Shown here: positions 1 through 5,157 of the stretch, piece after piece
Position numbering within the stretch: position 1 is the stretch's first letter
Layout of the letters: each line of letters starts with the position of its first letter
Origin: a bacterium
Lineage (GTDB): Bacteria; UBP14; UBA6098
DNA: 7,562 bases
Reading direction: 5' to 3'
Assembly (NCBI GenBank): GCA_030642425.1
Contig: DAOWNU010000090.1
Coordinates: forward strand, 1-7,562
Position numbers and translations under genes: made by a program
The notes under the pieces: model-generated
Seen by the model: the letters and a program-made list of their open reading frames with translations, nothing else
What the model was told of the DNA's origin: nothing
Database searches by the model: none

Positions 1-147
1 AAGCGCTTCTGTCAATTAAATAAATGCTTCTTCTGCTTAAATAATCGCTTTTTCTACTTGCATAAGTGCTTCTGTCAATTGAATAAGTGCTTTTTCTACT
101 TGCATAAGCGCATCTGTCAATTGAATAAATGCCTTTTTGCCCCCTTT
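1..147. repeat. 21-bp tandem repeat, six clear units plus a degenerate seventh
   Basis: Units begin at 1, 22, 43, 64, 85 and 106, each 21 bp, with a degraded partial unit from 127. Two unit types appear. One ends in TCTGTCAATTGAAT (units at 64 and 106, and the unit at 1 with one change); the other ends in TTTCTACTTGCAT (units at 43 and 85, and a diverged one at 22). The higher-order period is therefore 42 bp. The array touches the left edge and probably continues beyond it. It is much more AT-rich than the genes downstream. The 21-bp period equals seven codons, and the minus-strand reading gives amphipathic heptads, which suggests protein-coding origin rather than a satellite. Confidence 0.93.
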
Positions 148-150
148 CAT
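1..150 (-). pseudogene. Possible small heptad-repeat (coiled-coil-like) protein, interrupted by two stops
   Basis: Reading leftward from an ATG at 150-148 gives a lysine/glycine-rich start (MKGGKKAF), then heptads IQLTDAL, MQVEKAL, IQLTEAL, MQVEKAI, one Ile codon, and a TAA at 39-37. That is 37 codons (37-150). The same frame continues as AEEAF, Ile, a second TAA, then LTEAL to the window edge. Both stops stand where the intact units have CAA (Gln), so each is a single C-to-T change. Differences between units are often at third codon positions (GCA/GCG, GAT/GAA), as expected if the frame was once translated. Leu7 and Leu/Val3 of each heptad give a 3-4 hydrophobic spacing. A GGAG lies only two bases before the ATG, so the start is uncertain, and the frame stays open upstream to a TAA just before 186. 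It may be a decayed gene, a true 37-residue peptide, or chance. I do not recognise the family. Confidence 0.33.
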
Positions 151-446
151 AGCTCCAAACAACACTCGCTCAACTATATCATATTACATAACAATACCTT
201 ACAGCATTCCCGTCCTTACCCTCTCCACAGACGTGGCGGTGGACGGGACGCCATGCCTATTAAGGTTGGACTTTGCAACCACATCTAACAGGTCGAGCGT
301 CTCGCTCGACAAATACCGATCGTTTCGGATATTTCGGCTCCGCTCAATAACCGGCTCGACGACAGACATTTCACCGTTCCCTGCTTGCCCTGAGCTTGTC
401 GAAGGGAGCATGACGACAGATAAGATTGCAGTTCGACAAATAAAGT
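151..446. other. Gene-free stretch rich in hairpins; candidate structured RNA
   Basis: I see no supportable gene here. The + strand can fold into successive stems. The first, 208-248, pairs TCCCGTCC with GGACGGGA and has inner pairs 218-220/238-240 and 225-228/233-236. Then come 274-278/286-290, 292-299/303-310 (perfect 8 bp, loop TCT), 311-319/325-334 (9 bp with one bulged A), and the palindrome 382-410. The terminator at 447-473 follows directly. The segment GTCGAGC at 292-298 can also pair with GCTCGAC at 354-360, so two mutually exclusive folds are possible. I found no convincing promoter upstream on the + strand. The stretch could be a noncoding RNA, the remains of a 3' region, or a cluster of dispersed palindromic repeats. 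Confidence 0.35.
358..420. repeat. REP-like palindromic repeat flanked by 9-bp direct repeats
   Basis: The core CCCTGAGCTTGTCGAAGGG (388-406) sits in a hairpin with outer arms TGCT (382-385) and AGCA (407-410) and inner arms CCCT (388-391) and AGGG (403-406). I recognise this core from memory as a dispersed intergenic palindrome seen in many bacterial genomes. Exact GACGACAGA copies at 358-366 and 412-420 bracket it, like a target-site duplication around a 45-bp insert. The preceding CGGCTCCGCTCAATAACCGG resembles the other half of the composite repeat I associate with this family. Confidence 0.6.
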
Positions 447-473
447 AAGCCCCTTAAAGAAGGGGCTTTTTTT
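447..473 (+). terminator. Strong rho-independent terminator
   Basis: AAGCCCCTT (447-455), loop AAAG (456-459) and AAGGGGCTT (460-468) form a perfect 9-bp stem, followed by a T tract ending at 473. It is oriented for + strand transcription. There is no credible + strand gene immediately upstream, so it either ends a noncoding transcript from the hairpin-rich stretch or is left over from a lost gene. It also insulates the downstream promoter. Confidence 0.85.
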
Positions 474-496
474 ATAATGAAGATTGAGATTTTTTC

Positions 497-524
497 TTGA
501 ATTTCTTTTCTCAATGTCTATACT
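497..524 (+). promoter_or_regulatory. Sigma70-type promoter for the GTPase gene
   Basis: TTGAAT (497-502) and TATACT (519-524) are separated by 16 bp. Each box is close to the TTGACA/TATAAT consensus. Transcription would start near 531, giving a leader of about 83 nt before the start codon at 614. It lies directly after the terminator, as expected for an independent unit. Confidence 0.62.
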
Positions 525-540
525 GAAATGGATTTACCAC

Positions 541-582
541 TCCGACGTGGCCCGTTCCGACGGAGAAGGCCGGTTCCGACGG
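541..582 (+). repeat. Three short TCCGACG repeats in the leader of the GTPase gene
   Basis: TCCGACG occurs at 541-547, 556-562 and 575-581. The last two lie in a 10-bp direct repeat, GTTCCGACGG (554-563 and 573-582). The first 10-bp copy is part of CCGTTCCGACGG, which can form a 4-bp stem with a TCCG loop. They lie between the predicted transcription start and the ribosome binding site, so a regulatory role in the mRNA leader is possible but unproven. Confidence 0.45.
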
Positions 583-613
583 GCAAATAACCGATAAAAC
601 CTGAGGAGGAACT

Positions 614-1939
614 ATGGCGAAGCGTAAAGTGATCATCATGGGTGCTGCGGGGCGGGATTTCCACAATTTCAACTGTGTCTATCGCGACAACGAGGACTTT
701 GAAGTGGTCGCGTTCACCGCGACGCAGATCCCGGATATCGATGGCAGGGCTTATCCCGCCGAGCTTGCGGGGAAGCTCTATCCCGAAGGTATCCCCATTC
801 TCGAAGAGGACGATCTCGAGCGGCTTATCGCGGAAAAAGGCCCAATCGACGACGTCGTTTTCTCCTATTCCGACGTCCCCTACCAATATCTTATGAGCCG
901 GGCATCCTGGGCGATGGCCGCAGGCGCGAAAAATTTCGTCCTTATCGGGCCGGAATCGACGATGCTGAAATCGAACGTCCCGATAGTGGCTATCTGTGCG
1001 ACTCGCACCGGCTGCGGAAAATCCCAGACAACACGCAGGATCGCGGAGATACTCACCGCCGCCGGGAAAAAGGTGGTCGTGATCCGGCATCCCATGCCCT
1101 ATGGCGATCTTGTGAAACAGACATGGCAGCGTTTCGAGACTATCGACGATCTTGCCGCGCACGATTGCACTATCGAAGAGATGGAGGAATACGAGCCGCA
1201 TATCAACCGCGGGAATATCGTGTATGCCGGTGTCGATTATCATGAGATACTCCGGCGCGCCGAGAAAGAGGCGGACGTCATCCTCTGGGACGGCGGTAAC
1301 AACGACACGCCTTTTTACAAGCCCGACCTTTTTATAACTGTCGCAGACCCACACAGGGCGGGCGACGAACTGGAATACTACCCCGGCGAGATCAACCTGA
1401 GAATGGCCGATATTGTGATAATAAACAAGATCGACACGGCCAATCCGGAGGACATATTCGAGGTTATGGACAATATCCGCATGGTCAATCCGGGCGCGCT
1501 GATTATGGAGGCCGCAAGCCCGATAATGATCGAGGACGCCGATCTAATCCGGGGCAAGAGCGTGCTCGTTGTGGAGGACGGCCCGACTTTGACCCACGGG
1601 GAGATGCAGTATGGCGCCGGTGTGATGGCCGCGCTCGCTCATGGCGCGGGGGAGCTTATCGATCCGCGCCCCTGGGCCGTTGGATCTATCGCGGAGACTT
1701 TCGAGAAATACCCGGATGTCGGCACGCTGCTTCCGGCGATGGGATACAGCCCACAGCAGATAAAAGACCTCGAGGACACGATAAATGCCACCGAGGCCGA
1801 AGCGGTCATTATCGGCACGCCAATCGATCTTAGGAGGATAATCAATATAAAGAAACCATCGACGCGTGTCGAATACGAACTGCAAGTGATAGGCAAGCCG
1901 ACTCTCGACGAGATATTGAAGAAGAAGTTCGATTTGTAG
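614..1939 (+). CDS. P-loop GTPase, cyclic 2,3-diphosphoglycerate synthetase-like (COG2403-type)
   Basis: A 441-residue cytosolic protein with no signal peptide or membrane segment. The N-terminal 125 residues resemble a Rossmann-like domain opening with IIMGAAGRDFHNFN (7-20). A nucleotide-binding domain follows, with a P-loop ATRTGCGKS (129-137), the family block RHPMPYGDL (158-166), DGGNND (226-231) and the guanine-specificity motif NKID (271-274). Later blocks are VVEDGPTLTHG (319-329) and LPAMGYSP (373-380). From memory these match the family annotated as predicted GTPase or cyclic 2,3-diphosphoglycerate synthetase. In Methanothermus fervidus a related enzyme makes cyclic 2,3-diphosphoglycerate using ATP. 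In bacteria the role is unsettled, so I give no symbol. The start is well supported: GAGGAGG at 603-609 lies four bases upstream. arcC follows after 70 bp, and this pairing hints at a link to carbamoyl phosphate or phosphoryl-transfer metabolism (inference). Family membership is confident, substrate is not. Confidence 0.9.
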   Translation: MAKRKVIIMGAAGRDFHNFNCVYRDNEDFEVVAFTATQIPDIDGRAYPAELAGKLYPEGIPILEEDDLERLIAEKGPIDDVVFSYSDVPYQYLMSRASWAMAAGAKNFVLIGPESTMLKSNVPIVAICATRTGCGKSQTTRRIAEILTAAGKKVVVIRHPMPYGDLVKQTWQRFETIDDLAAHDCTIEEMEEYEPHINRGNIVYAGVDYHEILRRAEKEADVILWDGGNNDTPFYKPDLFITVADPHRAGDELEYYPGEINLRMADIVIINKIDTANPEDIFEVMDNIRMVNPGALIMEAASPIMIEDADLIRGKSVLVVEDGPTLTHGEMQYGAGVMAALAHGAGELIDPRPWAVGSIAETFEKYPDVGTLLPAMGYSPQQIKDLEDTINATEAEAVIIGTPIDLRRIINIKKPSTRVEYELQVIGKPTLDEILKKKFDL

Positions 1940-1948
1940 AAAATACCT

Positions 1949-1982
1949 GAGCAGCCCGGCGCCGTGAGGTGTCCGGGCGCTC
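1949..1982 (+). other. Intergenic hairpin between the GTPase gene and arcC
   Basis: GAGC-A-GCCCGG (1949-1959) pairs with CCGGGCGCTC (1973-1982): ten base pairs with one bulged A and a 13-base loop. It is followed by TTATATTATCTTT, which is AT-rich but not a clean T tract. It could be a weak terminator or attenuator that lowers arcC expression, or an mRNA-stabilising element. Confidence 0.45.
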
Positions 1983-2009
1983 CGTTATATTATCTTTCGG
2001 ACGGTTCAC

Positions 2010-2960
2010 ATGGATGCCGACAGGAAAATACCAATAGTTGTCGCGCTTGGGGGAAACGCCATTTCCAAAGGCTCCGGCGAGACGATCTCCGAGCAGTTCG
2101 CCAGGGCGAGAACGAGCCTTCTCCCCCTTGTCGAGCTTGCCCGCGGCGGATACAGTATCGCGATAACCCACGGGAACGGCCCGCAGGTCGGCAACGCTCT
2201 CCGAAGGGTCGAGCTTTCGCAGGACAGCGTTATCCCGATGCCGCTCTTTCTCTGCGGCGCATCGACTCAGGGAGAGATAGGCTATATAATAGTCAACACC
2301 CTGAACAATCTTTTTATCGAACAAAACGTCGAGCGCAAAGTGGCGGCGATAGTAACACAGGTGGTTATCGAACGCTCCGACCCGGCATTTTTAAATCCAA
2401 CCAAGTTCATCGGGAGATTTTACGAGGAGGATGAGGCGAAAAGGCTGGCCGAATCCGCGGGCTGGACTGTCCGCGAAGACTCCGGACGCGGCTGGCGCAG
2501 GGTCGTGGCCTCCCCCTGGCCGAAAGATATTGTCGAGATCGAGACGGTTCGCGATCTTCTGGATGCCGACGTTATAGTGGTTACCGCAGGCGGCGGCGGA
2601 ATCCCGGTCTATCGAAACAAGCGTGGACGCCTTATCGGGGTGGATGCGGTTATCGACAAAGACAGGGCAAGCGCGTTTCTGGCGCTCGAACTCGGCGCGG
2701 AGATATTGGTTATTCTCACGGGCGTGGAGAAGGTCGCCACGAATTTCAACACCCTATATCAGAAGGACTGGGACATGATGAGTATCGGCGCGGCGAGGGA
2801 TTTTCTGGCGCAGGGGCAGTTCCCGGCAGGAAGCATGGGGCCAAAAATCGAAAGCGCGATCTACTTTATCGAGAACGGCGGCAAGCAGGTGATAATCACG
2901 AGTATCGACCGGGTCAAAGAGGCGCTGGAGAACGACGCCGGAACAAGGATACTTCCGTAA
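2010..2960 (+). CDS. arcC: Carbamate kinase
   Basis: A 316-residue member of the amino acid kinase family. Carbamate kinase reversibly interconverts carbamoyl phosphate + ADP with ATP + carbamate (released as NH3 and CO2), usually to make ATP in the cytosol. Diagnostic blocks are all present: ALGGNA (12-17) and HGNGPQVG (54-61) for phosphate binding, NPTKFIGRF (129-137) with the family lysine, SPWPKDIVE (168-176), VTAGGGGIPV (191-200), GVDAVIDKD (210-218), LTGVEKV (236-242) and PAGSMGPKIE (272-281). The PTK block reads FIGRF where Enterococcus carbamate kinase has PIGPF, a modest deviation. The ATG at 2010 puts six residues before the first strand, as usual, but I see no good Shine-Dalgarno site. 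No arginine deiminase or ornithine carbamoyltransferase gene lies in this window; the visible partner is the GTPase gene upstream, and the two may share a transcript. Confidence 0.96.
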   Translation: MDADRKIPIVVALGGNAISKGSGETISEQFARARTSLLPLVELARGGYSIAITHGNGPQVGNALRRVELSQDSVIPMPLFLCGASTQGEIGYIIVNTLNNLFIEQNVERKVAAIVTQVVIERSDPAFLNPTKFIGRFYEEDEAKRLAESAGWTVREDSGRGWRRVVASPWPKDIVEIETVRDLLDADVIVVTAGGGGIPVYRNKRGRLIGVDAVIDKDRASAFLALELGAEILVILTGVEKVATNFNTLYQKDWDMMSIGAARDFLAQGQFPAGSMGPKIESAIYFIENGGKQVIITSIDRVKEALENDAGTRILP

Positions 2961-3015
2961 GAATGGTGAAGAAGGTAATAGGCATTGGGTAATAGGTGCC
3001 CTGCACCGCAGCTCT

Positions 3016-3041
3016 GGATTCCGGGTCAAGCCCGGAATAAC
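3016..3041. repeat. Dispersed palindrome ATTCCGGG...CCCGGAAT
   Basis: ATTCCGGG (3018-3025), loop TCAAG and CCCGGAAT (3031-3038) form a perfect 8-bp stem. With its flanks, it is the 'TGGATTCCGGGTCAAGCCCG' type repeat that I recognise from memory as a common intergenic palindrome in many bacteria. It follows arcC but lacks a T tract, so it is not a canonical terminator. Confidence 0.6.
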
Positions 3042-3059
3042 AATATGGGGATTGGGTGG

Positions 3060-3096
3060 GTTTTGACATTTGAACTTTGGATTTGTTTTGACATTT
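3060..3096. repeat. 12-bp direct repeat GTTTTGACATTT
   Basis: Exact copies lie at 3060-3071 and 3085-3096, 25 bp apart, inside the inverted-repeat element. Each contains TTGACA, but no matching -10 box lies 15-19 bp downstream of either. Confidence 0.6.
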
Positions 3097-3184
3097 CTTC
3101 GGTGGGGTGGCGCGTGGCCCTATTACCTATTACCTTTGACCTATTACCTGATATTTGGATTTCTCTCCAGATCGGTCGTTTGAG

Positions 3185-4591
3185 ATGACTATTGTTAGAT
3201 TAAATAAAAGCGAATTTATCGGGCAACTTCCACCCGGATTTGCGAAAAACCTTCCGGCGGAAACGGGACTGTTCGCGGTAGGCGGCACGGTTCGCGACAA
3301 ACTCATACCCGGCCTTGTTCCGAGAGAACTCGATATCCTTATAACCGGCATTTCCCCGGAAAAATTGATAAAAATCCTGAAAAGCTACGGCTGCGCGCGG
3401 CTTGTGGGCAAAAGTTTCACGGTTATCAAATGGTATCCCGGTTTCGGGAGCGTTGTCGATGTTTCCCTGCCATCCAGACGGGGCCTGTCTTTCCCTGGCG
3501 GCTGCGAGATCGACCCGGAACTTCCGCTGGAAGAAGACCTGTTCCAGCGCGATTTCACGGTGAACGCCCTGGCTTTCGATCTTATCTCCGGGAAAATCCA
3601 TGATCCACTCGGCGGACTGGAAGACCTTGAAAACGGCCTCCTGCGGGCGGTGAATCCGCTCTCGCTGGAGGCGGACCCAATTCGCTGCCTGCGCGCCGCC
3701 TATATCTGCGCGAGATGCGGTCTTCGGCCCGACGAAACTACGCTCGACCTTATTCGTTCGGTTTCTCCACGCCTTGCGGACATGGCCCCGGAGCGGATCG
3801 GCGAAGAACTAAAAAAACTGCTTCTGGAGCTGCCGGAACCTTCCAAAGCCTTGCGCCTGTGGCGCGATTGGAACTTGCTCGAAATTATCGCGCCCGAACT
3901 CGAAGAATGCGTGGGGGTAACACAGGAAGGCGGATGGCACGCCCACGACGTTTTCGAGCATCTGCTCTACACAGTCGATGCCGCGCCGGCCAAACTGGAT
4001 GTCCGGCTGGCGTCCCTGTTCCACGATATTGGAAAACCGCGCCGAAGAAAATATATTAAGGAAAGAGACAGGGCGATTTTCTACGGCCACCAGAACCTCG
4101 GCGAGAGAATAGCCTTGAAAATTCTAAAACGGCTACGATTTTCGAGCGATATGTCCGACAGGGTCGGGCGCTTGGTGCGCAACCACATGTTCACACATCC
4201 GGAAACGGACAGGGGCGTCCGAAGGTTCGTGCGCCGCGCGGGGGAAGATTTGCTCGACAGCCTTTTCGATCTGCGTTTTGCCGATATTGTCGCGCAGGGC
4301 ACCGACCGCGACGACACTTCGGACAGGAAATTCCGGGTGAGGATCGAGGAAGTTCTGTCGCAGAAACCTCCGCTATCGACTTCCGATCTGGCGCTCGACG
4401 GCGAGGATGTAATGCGCGTTCTCGGTATTTCCGAGGGGCCTTTGGTGGGCGAAGTGTTGAACAATCTTCTGGAGAGGGTGCTCGACGAACCCGGACTCAA
4501 CAGCCGGAAAAGCCTTATGAACATTATGTTAGAGTTCGCCGAAAGCAAAGGAATATCCCCTGAAAAAATATCGAAAAAACTCCAAAAATAA
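3185..4591 (+). CDS. cca: CCA tRNA nucleotidyltransferase with HD domain
   Basis: A 468-residue class II nucleotidyltransferase expected to add or repair the 3' CCA end of tRNAs using CTP and ATP. The head domain has GGTVRD (33-38), the metal-site region RELDILITG (47-55), DLFQRDFTVNALAFDL (118-133) and the base-recognition region EADPIRCLRA (162-171). A tRNA-binding segment with APERIGEELKKLL follows (201-213). A C-terminal HD phosphohydrolase domain has H259, FHDIGKP (279-285), GHQNLG (301-306), RNHM (332-335) and D367. Two head-domain positions deviate: the usual catalytic Asp-x-Asp reads Glu48-Leu-Asp50, and the usual Glu-Asp-x-x-Arg keeps Asp and Arg but has Ala before the Asp. It may be a full CCA enzyme or a CC- or A-adding enzyme. 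I chose ATG 3185 over an in-frame TTG at 3155, which would begin just past the repeat element. Neither has a strong ribosome binding site. No terminator follows. Confidence 0.88.
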   Translation: MTIVRLNKSEFIGQLPPGFAKNLPAETGLFAVGGTVRDKLIPGLVPRELDILITGISPEKLIKILKSYGCARLVGKSFTVIKWYPGFGSVVDVSLPSRRGLSFPGGCEIDPELPLEEDLFQRDFTVNALAFDLISGKIHDPLGGLEDLENGLLRAVNPLSLEADPIRCLRAAYICARCGLRPDETTLDLIRSVSPRLADMAPERIGEELKKLLLELPEPSKALRLWRDWNLLEIIAPELEECVGVTQEGGWHAHDVFEHLLYTVDAAPAKLDVRLASLFHDIGKPRRRKYIKERDRAIFYGHQNLGERIALKILKRLRFSSDMSDRVGRLVRNHMFTHPETDRGVRRFVRRAGEDLLDSLFDLRFADIVAQGTDRDDTSDRKFRVRIEEVLSQKPPLSTSDLALDGEDVMRVLGISEGPLVGEVLNNLLERVLDEPGLNSRKSLMNIMLEFAESKGISPEKISKKLQK

Positions 4592-4603
4592 TGCGGAATA
4601 AAG

Positions 4604-4632
4604 TTGACATGCAAAGTTATTTTTCTTAAAAT
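4604..4632 (+). promoter_or_regulatory. Near-consensus sigma70 promoter for the korDABC operon
   Basis: TTGACA (4604-4609) is a perfect -35 box. After exactly 17 bp comes TAAAAT (4627-4632), one base from the -10 consensus. The start would be near 4639, giving a leader of about 92 nt. A weaker second candidate (TTGGTT 4633-4638, GATAAT 4657-4662, 18-bp spacer) lies just downstream. CATGCAAAG (4608-4616) and CATGCAAGG (4666-4674) are near-identical and flank the start, so they could be operator copies, though this is weak. Confidence 0.75.
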
Positions 4633-4731
4633 TTGGTTTATACGCTCTTGAAGTTGGATAATTTCCATGCAAGGCGGTTTTTCTTTTTGTCGAGTTATTT
4701 GACCGATCAAAATCCAATCTGGAGGAACTGA

Positions 4732-5157
4732 ATGGCCAGAAGAAAAAGGATTATCCCCATGGAAGGCCGGATAATGTCTGGAGTAACGACGGCGGCGCCG
4801 ACCCCATGGCTCGAAAGTGTTCATCCGGAGGGCAAGGTCGTGATTTTCCAGCAGTGGTGCAAACGCTGTGGAATCTGCACCGCCTTTTGCCCCACCGGTG
4901 CGCTGGAGGACAACGAAAACGGTTATCCGGTGCTGGTTTATCCCGATAAATGCACGCTTTGCGGGCTTTGCTGGATGCGCTGCCCCGATCTGGCAATAAT
5001 CAAGGGGCCGGAACTGCCGGAGAATCAGCCCACACAGGAAGAGGCCGAACGAACAAGGGCGCTTTTGTGCGACGCCGGCGACGAAGAGGCCTGCAAGCTG
5101 GACGAGGAGCCGAAGGCAAAAGCCGATAATGCTCCCGCAAAGAAGGGAAAGACCTGA
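4732..5157 (+). CDS. korD: 2-oxoglutarate:ferredoxin oxidoreductase, delta (ferredoxin) subunit
   Basis: A 141-residue protein with a 2x[4Fe-4S] ferredoxin core that passes electrons between the KorAB active site and free ferredoxin. The first cluster motif is C43-C46-C49-C53-Pro and the second is C74-C77-C80-C84-Pro, both CxxCxxCxxxCP. A basic N terminus (MARRKR) and about 30 residues precede the first cluster. The C-terminal tail from about residue 95 is Glu/Lys/Ala-rich, probably disordered, and holds two further cysteines (113 and 121) outside the cluster motifs. The protein is somewhat longer than the roughly 110-residue OorD of Helicobacter, mostly because of this tail. The start is clear: GGAGGA at 4721-4726 lies five bases before the ATG. 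The stop overlaps the korA start by one base (TGATG), so the two are translationally coupled. Confidence 0.93.
   Translation: MARRKRIIPMEGRIMSGVTTAAPTPWLESVHPEGKVVIFQQWCKRCGICTAFCPTGALEDNENGYPVLVYPDKCTLCGLCWMRCPDLAIIKGPELPENQPTQEEAERTRALLCDAGDEEACKLDEEPKAKADNAPAKKGKT

Larger units (their letters stand above)
2974..3148. mobile_element. MITE-like element with 23-bp imperfect terminal inverted repeats
   Basis: The left end has two GGTAATAGG copies (2974-2982 and 2988-2996). The right end has three copies of the complement CCTATTACC (3119-3127, 3126-3134 and 3140-3148). Segment 2974-2996 and the reverse complement of 3126-3148 share both 9-bp motifs with identical 5-bp spacing. The inside holds a palindrome and a 12-bp direct repeat and no gene. 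I see no clear target-site duplication, so a mobile origin is an inference; it could also be a cluster of dispersed extragenic repeats. Confidence 0.45.

Noticed and set aside
1..147. 21-bp array as a CRISPR
   Set aside because: Units are directly adjacent with no unique spacers and vary between themselves, so it is a tandem repeat.
1..150. TAA read as Gln (alternative code) to rescue the heptad ORF
   Set aside because: arcC, cca, korA and korB all end at TAA in the right place, so TAA is a normal stop here.
199..411. 70-codon minus-strand frame starting MLPSTSSGQAG
   Set aside because: This is the typical spurious translation of the CTTCGACAAGCTCAGGG-type repeat, not a gene.
137..448. 103-codon + strand frame ending at the terminator
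   Set aside because: No ribosome binding site. Its residues come from the dispersed palindromes (PACPELVEGS is the translated REP-like repeat), and it has no recognisable domain.
518..1354. 278-codon minus-strand frame opposite the GTPase gene
   Set aside because: It is antisense to a strongly conserved gene and its product has no coherent motifs; GC-rich codon use produces such open frames.
3018..3038. Palindrome after arcC as its terminator
   Set aside because: The stem is perfect but no T tract follows on either strand.
3063..3093. Two TTGACA boxes as promoters for cca
   Set aside because: No -10-like hexamer lies at a workable distance from either, and they are part of an exact 12-bp repeat.
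3155..3184. TTG at 3155 as the start of cca
   Set aside because: It has no ribosome binding site and begins just past the inverted-repeat element. ATG 3185 gives a normal N terminus for the family.
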